Below are positions 8,721-16,957 of a stretch of DNA of 64,000 nt, piece by piece. The DNA comes from Parafannyhessea umbonata. GTDB taxonomy: Bacteria; Actinomycetota; Coriobacteriia; Coriobacteriales; Atopobiaceae. The stretch lies in NCBI RefSeq assembly GCF_012844235.1, contig NZ_JABAGR010000003.1, positions 1 to 64,000 on the forward strand. The letters run 5' to 3'. Below the pieces are notes generated by a model. That model ran no database searches. It had not been told where the DNA came from and saw only the letters and a program-made list of their open reading frames with translations. The position numbers and the translations under genes are program-made. Each line of letters begins with the position of its first letter. The stretch's first letter is position 1.

Positions 8721-9839
8721 GTGGCCAACCACTTTCGCAGCAGCGAGCGGCAGGGGGACGACAGGCTTGACTCCACGAGTCCGCAGGTCCCGCAGGCCGA
8801 TGCGGTCCAGGGCGGCGGGTCCCATGATGACCCGCAGTCCCATGTAGACGCCATCGTGCGGGAGGAGGCGGCGAACGCCCGCAGCGCGGCGGCGCACGCG
8901 GCGCCGGCTGCGCAGACACCGGCAGACCCCGCGCCCCAGGCGCCCGCGGACGCCGAGCCCCTGCAGCCTGTCACCACGGTAACGGCGCACACCACCGAGG
9001 ACGCGCCGCAGGCACCGCAGGGCGAGGGCCTCGTGGTGTCGCAGACCGCGGGCGACATCGAGTCGCAGCCCGAGACCAAAAGCGTCTTCGCGCCCCTGCA
9101 GGATGACGGCAACCGCGCGGTACCCCACACGGGCAGGCCGACCATCTCGCTCAGAAACGCAACACTCATCTACCCGGCCCAGCCCAACAAGCCCGCGCTC
9201 GACGGCGTGAGCCTCGACATCTATCCCGGCGAGTTCGTGTTCGTCGTCGGCCACTCCGGCTCGGGCAAGTCGACCCTGCTCAAGCTCCTCACGCGCGAGC
9301 TGCGCGCCACGAGCGGCAAGGTCATCGTCGCGGGCCAGGACCTCACGAAGCTGCGCGACAGGAAGGTCCCGTACCTCCGTCGCCAGATCGGCACGGTCTA
9401 CCAGGACTTCAAGCTCCTGCCGGACAAGACGGTGTACGAGAACGTCGCGTTCGCGCTCGAGTGCATCGGCAAGCCGCGCGCGGTCATCAAGGTCCAGGTA
9501 CCCGAGACGCTGCGCCTCGTCGGCCTTGCCGAGAAGATGGACAACTACCCCGACCAGCTCTCCGGCGGCGAGCAGCAGCGCGTCTCCGTTGCCCGCGCCA
9601 TGGTCAACCGCCCGCCGCTCCTGGTGTGCGACGAGCCGACGGGCAACCTCGACCCGGCCATCTCGCTTGGCATCATGAGGCTGCTCGACCGCATCAACCG
9701 TACGGGGACCACCGTCGTCATGGCGACCCATGACCGCGAGATGGTCGATTCCATGCGCAGGCGCGTGATCGCCCTCGAGGCTGGCCATGTGGTGCGCGAT
9801 CAGGAGAAGGGAGGCTACGGCTTCTATGGTGCCATCTAA
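8721..9839 (+). CDS. ftsE: Cell-division ABC ATPase FtsE with long N-terminal extension
   Basis: 372 residues against about 220-230 for most FtsE proteins. The ABC domain starts near residue 139 (PTISLRNATLIYPAQ) and has Walker A GHSGSGKST at 177-185, signature LSGGEQQR, and Walker B LLVCDEPTGNLD. The first 138 residues are low-complexity, rich in Ala, Pro and Gln, and look disordered. FtsE with FtsX controls septal peptidoglycan hydrolases. The GTG start at 8721 follows an AAAAAGGAG ribosome site; the frame is open further upstream, to 8628, without such a site. The gene overlaps ftsX by 14 bp. A -10-like TAGACT lies at 8671. Confidence 0.93.
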   Translation: MANHFRSSERQGDDRLDSTSPQVPQADAVQGGGSHDDPQSHVDAIVREEAANARSAAAHAAPAAQTPADPAPQAPADAEPLQPVTTVTAHTTEDAPQAPQGEGLVVSQTAGDIESQPETKSVFAPLQDDGNRAVPHTGRPTISLRNATLIYPAQPNKPALDGVSLDIYPGEFVFVVGHSGSGKSTLLKLLTRELRATSGKVIVAGQDLTKLRDRKVPYLRRQIGTVYQDFKLLPDKTVYENVAFALECIGKPRAVIKVQVPETLRLVGLAEKMDNYPDQLSGGEQQRVSVARAMVNRPPLLVCDEPTGNLDPAISLGIMRLLDRINRTGTTVVMATHDREMVDSMRRRVIALEAGHVVRDQEKGGYGFYGAI

Positions 9840-10752
9840 CATTGGGTACTCGCTCCACGAGGCCTTCCGCCACTTCCGTCGCAACTGGTCCACGGTGCTC
9901 GGGGCAATCGTGACGATCTTCCTGTCGCTCTTCGTGATCGGCATGTTCGTGCTCGGCTCCGTGCTCGTCGGCAACCTCGTCGGCAACGTGGAGGACCGCG
10001 TCACCATCCAGGCGTTCCTCTCGGACAACGCGGACAAGACGGCCGTCGAGGCGCTCCAGAAGAAGGTCGATGGCTGGAAGTACGTCGAGTCCGTCTCGTA
10101 CAAGAGCAAGGAGGAGGCGCTCAAGCAGTACAAGGAGACGATGAGCAACCGCAACGCCGCGGACGCCGTCGCCGCCCTCGACGGCGAGAACCCCGTGCCC
10201 GCCTCGCTCGTGATCAAGCTGTCGGACCCGCAGGACGTGGAGAAGGTGGCGAACAGGCTCGTCAAGGACGCGGACTTCGCGAAGGTCGCGGACAACTCCT
10301 CCAACCCCAGCGACTCCGTCCAGTACGGCCGCGAGACGGTGGAGCGCCTGTTCAGCGTCACCTACTACCTGCGCATCGGTGCGATTGTGCTCGTGGCGCT
10401 GCTCGCGTTCATCGCGTTCGTGTTCATCAACAACACCATCCGCCTCGCCATCTCGGCGCGTCGCCGCGAGATCGCGATCATGCGCCTGGTCGGTGCCTCG
10501 AACGGCTTCATCCGTGGGCCGTTCATGATGGAGGGCCTGCTCGAGGCGCTCTTCGGCTCCGTCCTGGCGGTCGTGACGCTCAACGCCGCCCTCGCCGTCG
10601 TCATGCCCAGGCTCCAGAACAGCCTGAAGTTCCTCTCGTTCGACCTGCCGGCGCACGTGCTGGCGGGCACGTACGCGGGGCTCATCGTAATCGGCATGCT
10701 CCTCGGCATGTTTGGCTCTATGATTGCCATGAGGCGCTACCTCAAGGTCTAG
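9826..10752 (+). CDS. ftsX: Cell-division membrane protein FtsX
   Basis: 308 residues. There is a cytoplasmic N-terminus (NIGYSLHEAFRHFRRNW), one membrane segment (TVLGAIVTIFLSLFVIGMFV), an extracellular domain of about 110 residues, and three more membrane segments of the permease-like FtsX fold (IGAIVLVALLAFIAFVFINNTIRL). With FtsE it relays septation signals to cell-wall hydrolases outside the cell. The ATG at 9826 lies inside the ftsE end and follows GAAGGGAGG. A hairpin at 10779-10812 separates the pair from rnr. Confidence 0.95.
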   Translation: MVPSNIGYSLHEAFRHFRRNWSTVLGAIVTIFLSLFVIGMFVLGSVLVGNLVGNVEDRVTIQAFLSDNADKTAVEALQKKVDGWKYVESVSYKSKEEALKQYKETMSNRNAADAVAALDGENPVPASLVIKLSDPQDVEKVANRLVKDADFAKVADNSSNPSDSVQYGRETVERLFSVTYYLRIGAIVLVALLAFIAFVFINNTIRLAISARRREIAIMRLVGASNGFIRGPFMMEGLLEALFGSVLAVVTLNAALAVVMPRLQNSLKFLSFDLPAHVLAGTYAGLIVIGMLLGMFGSMIAMRRYLKV

Positions 10753-10778
10753 CCAAGCAATCGGCATCGTCCTCGTAC

Positions 10779-10812
10779 AAAGGCGGCGCGGCCTGCGGGT
10801 CACGCCGCCTTT
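10779..10812 (+). terminator. Hairpin between ftsX and rnr
   Basis: AAAGGCGGCG (10779-10788) pairs perfectly with CGCCGCCTTT (10803-10812) around a 14-nt loop. Only three T end the stem, so it is a weak intrinsic terminator. Confidence 0.6.
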
Positions 10813-10833
10813 CCCTACCAAAGGAGGTCTCGC

Positions 10834-12885
10834 ATGGGACGCAAGCGCCCGCACAGGGGAAACCGTCGCCGTCCCGGACGGGAGGGCAAGCGCAAGGCGC
10901 ACGTCCTTCTCACCGGAACGCTGCGCGTGATGAGGCCCGGCGTCGCGGAGGTGCAGACGCCGGAGGGGACGTTTCCCGTGGCGCGCGGCGGCATCCGCGA
11001 GGGCATGAGCGGCGACGAGGTGCAGGTGAGCCTGCAGGACGTGCGCGGGCGAGAAAAGCTTGCGCGCGTGCAGAACGTCGTCACGCGCGCGACGACGACG
11101 TTTTTGGGCGTCTACAGGCACCTTGACCCGCTGGGGGCCGTCGTTCCGCTGGACGCGCGGATCAAGCGGGACTTCTTCGTGATCCCGCAGGACAAGAGCG
11201 CCTCGCGCCTGGGCGTGGGGGAGGGCGACGTCGTGTCCGCCCGCATCACGGAGTACCCCTCCCGCCACAGCGCGGGCGTCGTCACCATAGACCGGCGCGT
11301 GGGCTCCTCCGCGGAGCTCGACCTCAACGTGGAGTCCGTCATCGCGTCGTACGACCTGCCGGGCGATTTTCCCTCGGCGGCGCTCGCGCAGGCGGATGCG
11401 ATCGCAGTGGACGCCGAGGCCGCCCTCGCGAGCGACCCGCTGCGCCGCGACATGCGCGCGAGCTGCGTCTTCACCATCGACCCCACCGACGCCCGCGACT
11501 TCGACGACGCCGTGGGCGCAAGGCGCGTAGACGACGGCTTCGAGGTGGAGGTCCACATCGCGGACGTGACGCACTACGTGCCGTTAAACTCGCCCGTCGA
11601 CAACGAGGCGAAGCGCCGCGGATGCTCCGTCTACCTGGTGGACCGCGTGCTGCCCATGCTGCCGGAGCGCCTGTGCAACGACGTGTGCTCGCTCAGGCCC
11701 GGCGTGGACCGGCTGTGCATGAGCGTCGTCATGCGCCTGGACCGCCGCGGCAACGTGACGGACGCGCAGGCGTTCCCCACGGCCATACGCTCAGCCGCAC
11801 GGCTCGACTACGACACTGTGGACGCGCTCCTGGAGGGCCGCGTGGACGCGGCGGGGCTCCCGTGCGCGCCGGACGCGGCACCGCGGGTGGCGGAGGCCAT
11901 CGCGGTGCTGGACCAGGTGGCGGCGCTTCGCATCGCGCGACGGGCGGAGCGCGGCGCCATCGACTTCGACACCCGCGAGGCAAGGGTCCGCCTGGGCGAG
12001 AGGGGCGTGCCCACGGGGGTGGAGGTCCGCCGCAAGACGCGCGCGACGAGCCTGGTGGAGGAGGCCATGCTCATCGCGAACGAGAGCGTCGCGCGGATGC
12101 TGGCGGACGCGGACGCGCCGGCGGCGTACCGCGTGCACGAGCAGCCTTCCCCGGAGGAGCTCGCGCAGACCATACCGGTTCTTGCGGAGCTGGGGCTCGT
12201 CCACGGCGAGCTCGCGGACCGCGTGATCGCGGGCGACCCGTTTGCCATCCGGCAGGTGCTTGAGGCCGCGCGCGGCACCGCCGGCGAGGCCCTGGCGACG
12301 ACGCTCCTGCTGCGCGCGCAGAGGCGGGCCGTCTACCTGCCGCAGAACGAGGGGCACTACGCGCTGGGCGCGAAGGCGTACTGCCACTTCACGTCGCCCA
12401 TCAGGCGCTACCCGGACGACGTCGTGCACCGCGCGCTCAGGGCGCAGCTCGAGGGGCGCGCGCAAAGCCGCGAGCAGCTGGACGTGGCGCGGGGCTTCGC
12501 GCAGCTGTGCCGCACGTGCTCCGACCGCGAGCGCATCGCGGACGGCGCGGCCCGCGACACGCAGAAGGTCAAGATGGCCGAGCTGTTCGCCAACCACGTG
12601 GGCGAGTCCTTCTCGGGCGTCGTCGTGGGCGTGGAGCGCTACGGGCTCTTCGTCACGCTGGACGACACGTGCGCGGAGGGCCTGGTGCCCGTGGGAGCGC
12701 TCGGCGACGAGTGGTTTGCGTACGACGAGAAGCGCCTGTGCCTGACGGACGAGTCGTCCGGGCGCGCGTGGCGCTGCGGGCAGCGCGTGGCCGTGACCGT
12801 CACGGGGGCGAACCCGGCGCGCGGGCAGATAGACTTCGCGCCGGCGCGGGCGGACGCGCACGCCGCGTCGCATGCATCAAAGTGA
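10834..12885 (+). CDS. rnr: Ribonuclease R
   Basis: 683 residues. It is a 3'-to-5' exoribonuclease that degrades structured RNA and works with tmRNA-SmpB on faulty messages. A cold-shock/OB region comes first. The RNB catalytic domain has the Mg-binding motif DPTDARDFDDAV at about 217-228 and the conserved FTSPIRRYPD further on. A C-terminal S1 RNA-binding domain (VGVERYGLFVTLDDTCAEGLVPV) ends the protein. The ATG at 10834 follows a textbook AAAGGAGG. smpB and ssrA lie just downstream, so three trans-translation-linked genes are within 5 kb. Confidence 0.95.
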   Translation: MGRKRPHRGNRRRPGREGKRKAHVLLTGTLRVMRPGVAEVQTPEGTFPVARGGIREGMSGDEVQVSLQDVRGREKLARVQNVVTRATTTFLGVYRHLDPLGAVVPLDARIKRDFFVIPQDKSASRLGVGEGDVVSARITEYPSRHSAGVVTIDRRVGSSAELDLNVESVIASYDLPGDFPSAALAQADAIAVDAEAALASDPLRRDMRASCVFTIDPTDARDFDDAVGARRVDDGFEVEVHIADVTHYVPLNSPVDNEAKRRGCSVYLVDRVLPMLPERLCNDVCSLRPGVDRLCMSVVMRLDRRGNVTDAQAFPTAIRSAARLDYDTVDALLEGRVDAAGLPCAPDAAPRVAEAIAVLDQVAALRIARRAERGAIDFDTREARVRLGERGVPTGVEVRRKTRATSLVEEAMLIANESVARMLADADAPAAYRVHEQPSPEELAQTIPVLAELGLVHGELADRVIAGDPFAIRQVLEAARGTAGEALATTLLLRAQRRAVYLPQNEGHYALGAKAYCHFTSPIRRYPDDVVHRALRAQLEGRAQSREQLDVARGFAQLCRTCSDRERIADGAARDTQKVKMAELFANHVGESFSGVVVGVERYGLFVTLDDTCAEGLVPVGALGDEWFAYDEKRLCLTDESSGRAWRCGQRVAVTVTGANPARGQIDFAPARADAHAASHASK

Positions 12886-12963
12886 CGCGCAACGGGTAGC
12901 CTAGAACACATACGCAATCCCGCCGCGGGCGGGGCACGAGGGCGGCGCTGCCGCTGGAGGAAC

Positions 12964-13899
12964 ATGGACGAGAGTGGAATGACGGAGGGCCTGGCGCACG
13001 CGGAGGCCCTGATGATAGAGGGACAGAACGACGAGGCGCTCGACGTGCTGCTGGGCATCGCGGAGGACGCGGAGGAGTACGTGGACCGCAACTGCCCCAC
13101 GACGGACGAGGTGCAGTGGTTCAGCTTCCCCACGATCTTCGAGCGCCTGGCGTACCGCCGCGTGGAGAAGGACCCGCGCGAGCTGCGCGACGTGGGCGAG
13201 CCCATGGACCGGCTGTACGGCGACCTTGCGCTTGCGGCCGTGCACACCGGCGACTACGACATCGCGACGAACGCGCTGAAGCAGGCGGTGCGCTGGAACC
13301 CCATGGGGTGCGAGAACCGTCTGAACCTCGCGGACCTCTTCCGCGTGAACGGCGACATAAACGAGTACCTTGCGCTCACGTACTCCGTGTTCGAGCGCGC
13401 GAGCGACGCGCGGCACCTCGCGCGGGCGTTCGCGAACTTCAGCGAGTACTTCCTGGTGCAGCAGAAGCCGCGCACGGCCGCGGCGGCGCTGCGCGCGGGG
13501 CGTCGCCTGGGCGTGAGGGAGCGCGCGCTCGACCATGCGCTTGACCAGGCGGCCGGCACCACGCACGACCCAGACCTCGTTGGCGACGACGAGGCCCGCG
13601 ACCTTCTTGCCCAGGAGGGTCTGCCGGACGGCGCGAATGCGGAGATCGCCATCTGCCTGCTGATGTGCGCCACGGACGCCGCGCAGGCCGGCCAGCAGGA
13701 CGTCGCGACCAACCTGACGGTGCGCGCCCGCGACCTGGTGGGCGAGGACGCCTCCATGGCGCTGCTGAGGCTGATCCGCCAGAGCGACGAGGACCTCGCG
13801 GCAGACCAGGGCGCGGCGGGCAAGGAGGATGCGCCGGGCGAGAAGGGCGCGGCGGACGGCGCCGAGGGCACGGCCGGAGGTGACGCGGATGGCCGCTAG
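12964..13899 (+). CDS. TPR-like helical protein, function unknown
   Basis: 311 residues, mostly alpha-helical and acidic, with repeats that resemble tetratricopeptide helices (NDEALDVLLGIAEDAEEY, GDYDIATNALKQAVRWNP, PRTAAAALRAGRRLG). The last 40 residues are low-complexity Ala/Gly/Glu/Asp. No signal peptide or membrane segment is seen, so it is probably a cytoplasmic protein-protein scaffold. The ATG at 12964 follows GGAGGAAC. Its end overlaps smpB by 11 bp, so the two are cotranslated; the order rnr-TPR-smpB hints at a link to RNA or ribosome quality control, which is inference only. Confidence 0.65.
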   Translation: MDESGMTEGLAHAEALMIEGQNDEALDVLLGIAEDAEEYVDRNCPTTDEVQWFSFPTIFERLAYRRVEKDPRELRDVGEPMDRLYGDLALAAVHTGDYDIATNALKQAVRWNPMGCENRLNLADLFRVNGDINEYLALTYSVFERASDARHLARAFANFSEYFLVQQKPRTAAAALRAGRRLGVRERALDHALDQAAGTTHDPDLVGDDEARDLLAQEGLPDGANAEIAICLLMCATDAAQAGQQDVATNLTVRARDLVGEDASMALLRLIRQSDEDLAADQGAAGKEDAPGEKGAADGAEGTAGGDADGR

Positions 13900-14380
13900 C
13901 AAGGCGAGGGAAAAGCGGCCCGGTATAAAGGTCATATCGAAGAACCGCGCCGCGCGCCACAACTACGCGATCGACGAGACGTTCGAGGCTGGCATCGAGC
14001 TCACGGGCGCGGAGGTCAAGAGCCTGCGCGACCGCGCGACGCAGCTGACGGACACGTTCGTGCTCATACGCGGCGGGGAGGTGTGGCTGAACGGCATGCA
14101 CATCCACCCGTACGTGAACGGCGGCGTGTGGAACCCGGACCCGGACCGCAGGCGAAAGCTGCTGCTGCACCGCAGGCAGATAGACTACATGGAGCAGAAG
14201 CTTCGCACGAAGGGCGTCGCCATCGTGCCGCTTCAGATGTACTTCGACGAGCACAACCGCGTGAAGCTCACCATCGCGCTCGCCACGGGCAAGAAGCTGT
14301 ACGACAAGCGCGCGGACATGGCGCGCCGCGACTCTGACCGCGAGATCCGCCGCGTGCTGAAGGAGCGCAGCCGCGGGTAG
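13889..14380 (+). CDS. smpB: SsrA-binding protein SmpB
   Basis: 163 residues, normal for SmpB. It binds tmRNA and delivers it to stalled ribosomes. Signatures are [49 protein letters not shown] and a basic C-terminal tail ([20 protein letters not shown]) that enters the mRNA channel. The start ATG at 13889 lies inside the end of the preceding gene. Its RNA partner ssrA starts about 1 kb downstream at 15387. Confidence 0.97.
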   Translation: MAASKAREKRPGIKVISKNRAARHNYAIDETFEAGIELTGAEVKSLRDRATQLTDTFVLIRGGEVWLNGMHIHPYVNGGVWNPDPDRRRKLLLHRRQIDYMEQKLRTKGVAIVPLQMYFDEHNRVKLTIALATGKKLYDKRADMARRDSDREIRRVLKERSRG

Positions 14381-14410
14381 CGCTCGGCACGGCGCTCGCG
14401 GCATGGCGCC

Positions 14411-14438
14411 TTGCCGCCGCGGAGCCAGGCCCTAGAAT
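14411..14438 (+). promoter_or_regulatory. Putative promoter of the flavin reductase-rubredoxin gene
   Basis: TTGCCG at 14411-14416 and TAGAAT at 14433-14438 are separated by 16 bp, and the start codon lies 50 bp further on. TAGAAT/TAGACT-type -10 boxes recur before several genes in this window. Confidence 0.4.
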
Positions 14439-14487
14439 GACGGTAGGCGCCCCCGCACGGGGCGAAGGCATGCGTTTGGAGGGACAG

Positions 14488-15198
14488 ATGGACACCACCG
14501 CGTTCACGAAGTTCACGTCCGGGCTCTACGTCGTCTCTGCGTCCGGAGCCGACGGCACCTCGGCGTGCCTCATCAACACCGGCCTGCAGCTCACGAGCAC
14601 CCCGCTGCAGATAGAGGTCGTCGTCAACAAGCAGAATCGCACGCAGCGGGCGATCCTGGACGCCGGCCACTTCGCGCTCTGCCCGCTGGACGTGACGTGC
14701 GACATGGAGTACGTGGGCCGCTTTGGCTTCAAGTCCTCCGCGGACGTCGACAAGTTCGCGGGCATCGACTCCGCCGTGACGGCGCTCGGCGACCGCTACC
14801 CGCTTCCGCACGTGCTCGCCGTCGTGTCGTGCAAGGTCGTGGCGACGCTGGACGTGGGCACCCACACGGTGTTTGTGGGAGAAGTGCAGGACGCCAGGAC
14901 CCTTGGCGATGCGGACCCGCTCACGTATGCTTACTACCACACGGTGTTGAAGGGAAAGACGCCGCCAAAGGCCTCCTCGTACGTACCGGCGGAGGTCGCG
15001 AACACTGGGGACGGTTCCGCGAACGCGGACGACCACATAGAGAGAGGAAACACCATGGCTGACGAGAAGAAGACCTACAAGTTCGTCTGCACGGTCTGCG
15101 GCTACGAGGTCGAGGTCGACACCCCCGAGCTTCCCGAGGACTACGTCTGCCCCGTCTGCGGCGTTGGCCCTGACCAGTTCGAGCGGGTGGAGGAGTAG
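14488..15198 (+). CDS. hrb: High-molecular-weight rubredoxin: flavin reductase domain fused to rubredoxin
   Basis: 236 residues. Residues 1 to about 160 form a flavin-reductase-like, FMN-binding split-barrel domain ([34 protein letters not shown]). After a short linker, the last 47 residues are a rubredoxin with CTVCGYE and CPVCGVG holding one iron. This arrangement is the Hrb protein of Moorella, an electron carrier to flavodiiron proteins in oxygen and nitric-oxide detoxification. The ATG at 14488 follows GGAGGG. An internal in-frame ATG at 15055, with GAGAGG before it, could yield a separate rubredoxin. The gene lies upstream of ssrA; hcp, another nitrosative-stress gene, is 1.8 kb further on. 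Confidence 0.88.
   Translation: MDTTAFTKFTSGLYVVSASGADGTSACLINTGLQLTSTPLQIEVVVNKQNRTQRAILDAGHFALCPLDVTCDMEYVGRFGFKSSADVDKFAGIDSAVTALGDRYPLPHVLAVVSCKVVATLDVGTHTVFVGEVQDARTLGDADPLTYAYYHTVLKGKTPPKASSYVPAEVANTGDGSANADDHIERGNTMADEKKTYKFVCTVCGYEVEVDTPELPEDYVCPVCGVGPDQFERVEE
15040..15057 (+). promoter_or_regulatory. Internal ribosome site and ATG at the rubredoxin domain boundary
   Basis: AGAGAGGAAA at 15040-15049 precedes an in-frame ATG at 15055 exactly where the rubredoxin domain ([10 protein letters not shown]) begins. The spacing of about 7 nt from GAGAGG is good. A free 47-residue rubredoxin could be made from the same message. Confidence 0.5.
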
Positions 15199-15386
15199 CC
15201 TCCGCGGCCCCTCGCGCACGTGCGCAAGGACGGGGTCGCGCCGGTGCGTGGCCTCGTCCTTCTCGCCCGGGTGCAAAAAGTCGTGCTGTCTGACGCGCGG
15301 AAAGTTGGGTAGACTCTACGTGTTCGGGCGCGGCCCGGACGGCACTTTGACAGACGCATGGTGGCATTCGGCCCCAAGCACCTCAT

Positions 15387-15750
15387 GGGGGCGACTGGTT
15401 TCGACAGGGTAGTTCTGAGGTGGGCAGCAGGCCGTGGTCTCCTCGCCACGCTAAACAGGGGTACCGTCAAATTTAATTGACAACGATTCTTACCAGGGCT
15501 ATGCCCTCGCTGCTTAATTATTAACTAGCAGCCGTCAATCCCGGGATCGCTCCCGTCCCCGGTGCGACGTCATCTAGGGAGATGCTCTCTGGGACGTAGT
15601 CGGTATGCCCAGGGAAAAGCAAGAACCGGCTGGGACGCCAAGCGCGGGTCGCCAAGTGCGCGGCGTCCAAGACCCAATTGGCGACTAAGCTTGTAGACAC
15701 CTGCCAGGGAGCTGCTTTGGACCGGAGTTCGATTCTCCGCGCCTCCACCA
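15387..15750 (+). ncRNA. ssrA: Transfer-messenger RNA (tmRNA)
   Basis: 364 nt. The 5' end GGGGGCGACTGGTTTCGAC and the 3' end GGTTCGAnTC-like T arm followed by CGCCTCCACCA form the tRNA-like acceptor (GGGGGCG pairs with CGCCTCC, one G-U) with an encoded CCA. The tag reading frame ends at TAA 15515-15517 and spells a peptide finishing DNDSYQGYALAA, the expected degradation signal. I cannot fix the resume codon; the frame is open from the TCA at 15467. Pseudoknot-rich DNA follows the tag. It works with SmpB, encoded about 1 kb upstream. Confidence 0.95.
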
Positions 15751-15760
15751 TGGACTTCGT

Positions 15761-15795
15761 CGGCGCCCGCCCCGCAAGGGGTGCGGCGCCGTTTT
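15761..15795 (+). terminator. Terminator of ssrA
   Basis: CGGCGCCCGCCCC (15761-15773) pairs imperfectly with GGGGTGCGGCGCCG around a GCAA loop and is followed by TTTT, starting 10 bp after the tmRNA CCA end. Confidence 0.75.
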
Positions 15796-15853
15796 GCTAC
15801 GCATGGCCGGCCCGGCGCGGCGCGCCCCGGCCCCAACAGAGAGGGGGACGCCC

Positions 15854-16756
15854 ATGGCGGCCCAAGACACGGCCCTCGTGCTTGAGGGCGGAGGATTTCG
15901 CTGCATGTTCACGGCGGGCGTGCTCGACGTCCTCATGGAGCATGGCCTGTACGACTTCGGCAGCGTGTGGGGCGTCTCGGCGGGCTCCATCAGCGCGTCG
16001 AGCTTCAAGAGCCGTCAGATCGGCCGCACGGCCCGCATCATGCTCGCGTTTAGGGACGACCGCAGGTTCATGTCGTTCTGGTCGCTTCTGACCACGGGCA
16101 ACATCGCCGGCGGCGAGTTCATGTACGAGGAGGTCCAGAACGTGCTGGACCCCTGCGACGTCAAGACGTTCAATGGCAACCCGACGCGCATGTTCAGCGT
16201 CGCGTCCAACGTGGTGTTCGGCACGGCGGACTACCTCGAGTGCAAGAGCTTCCCGGAGGACGTGGCCAAGGTGCAGGCGTCCGCCTCGATGCCGGGCGTG
16301 TCCCAGATGGTGGAGGTTGACGGCAACCGCTACCTGGACGGCGGCACCACGGACTCCATACCGTTCGAGGTGGCGCTCGGCTCGGACGGCGCGCGCAAGG
16401 TCGACGGCTACGACGGCGCGCGGAGGGCCGTCGTGGTGCTCACGCGCGACCGCGACTACGTCAAGGGCCTCGGCAACGAGGGGCTGGTCCTGCGCAGCCA
16501 CCGCTACGACGCCTACCCGTACTTCACCCATGCGCTCGAGACGCGCTACCTGCGCTACAACGCCCAGCGCGACCTGCTGTTTGCCATGGAGGCGGAGCAG
16601 GACCCGCGCGTGCTGGTGATTGCTCCGCCGGACCCGGTCGACGTGGACGTCACCGGCGCGGACGGCGGCGCGCTGCTCTCGCTCTACGTGAAGGGGCGCC
16701 AGCAGGCGGAGGCGCGCCTGGAGGAGATAGCGGCGTTCATCGGCCACGAGGCGTAG
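15854..16756 (+). CDS. Patatin-like phospholipase
   Basis: 300 residues. The patatin fold is shown by the oxyanion motif EGGGFRCMFTAGVLDVL near residue 9-24, the nucleophile elbow GVSAGS (Ser in G-x-S-x-G), and the catalytic Asp in YLDGGTTDSIP. Members of this RssA-like bacterial group hydrolyse acyl esters; the natural substrate is not known. No signal peptide is present, so it is cytoplasmic or membrane-associated. The ATG at 15854 follows GAGGGGGA. The gene stands alone between ssrA and hcp. Confidence 0.85.
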   Translation: MAAQDTALVLEGGGFRCMFTAGVLDVLMEHGLYDFGSVWGVSAGSISASSFKSRQIGRTARIMLAFRDDRRFMSFWSLLTTGNIAGGEFMYEEVQNVLDPCDVKTFNGNPTRMFSVASNVVFGTADYLECKSFPEDVAKVQASASMPGVSQMVEVDGNRYLDGGTTDSIPFEVALGSDGARKVDGYDGARRAVVVLTRDRDYVKGLGNEGLVLRSHRYDAYPYFTHALETRYLRYNAQRDLLFAMEAEQDPRVLVIAPPDPVDVDVTGADGGALLSLYVKGRQQAEARLEEIAAFIGHEA

Positions 16757-16798
16757 CGCGCCGCGCCCGCGGCCGTGTCGCGACCCCGCGGCCGCGTC

Positions 16799-16831
16799 CT
16801 TCTCGCCCGGTCGCGGCGCCTGGGCGAGAAG
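16799..16831 (+). repeat. Inverted pair of the GGGCGAGAAG motif forming a hairpin
   Basis: CTTCTCGCCC (16799-16808) and GGGCGAGAAG (16822-16831) are perfect reverse complements with a 13-nt loop, 43 bp after the patatin gene. No T-run follows, so it is not a classic terminator on its own. Confidence 0.6.
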
Positions 16832-16865
16832 CGCATGCGTGCGGCTTGTGAGCAACTCGGCGGCT

Positions 16866-16919
16866 GTTGCAAGTGCAACTGATTGCGACCTCGGTCTGGC
16901 GTAGGCTCACGTTAGTGAG
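16866..16919 (+). promoter_or_regulatory. Two 5-4-5 dyads upstream of hcp
   Basis: GTTGC-AAGT-GCAAC (16866-16879) and CTCAC-GTTA-GTGAG (16906-16919) are perfect 14-bp dyads with centres 40 bp apart, 39-92 bp before the hcp start. Their size fits CRP/FNR-family binding sites, and that family (FNR, HcpR, DNR) often controls hcp. The regulator is not in the window. Confidence 0.45.
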
Positions 16920-16957
16920 GGTCGCGGCGGGGGCCGCGCGTCAGAGAGAGGTGTTCG

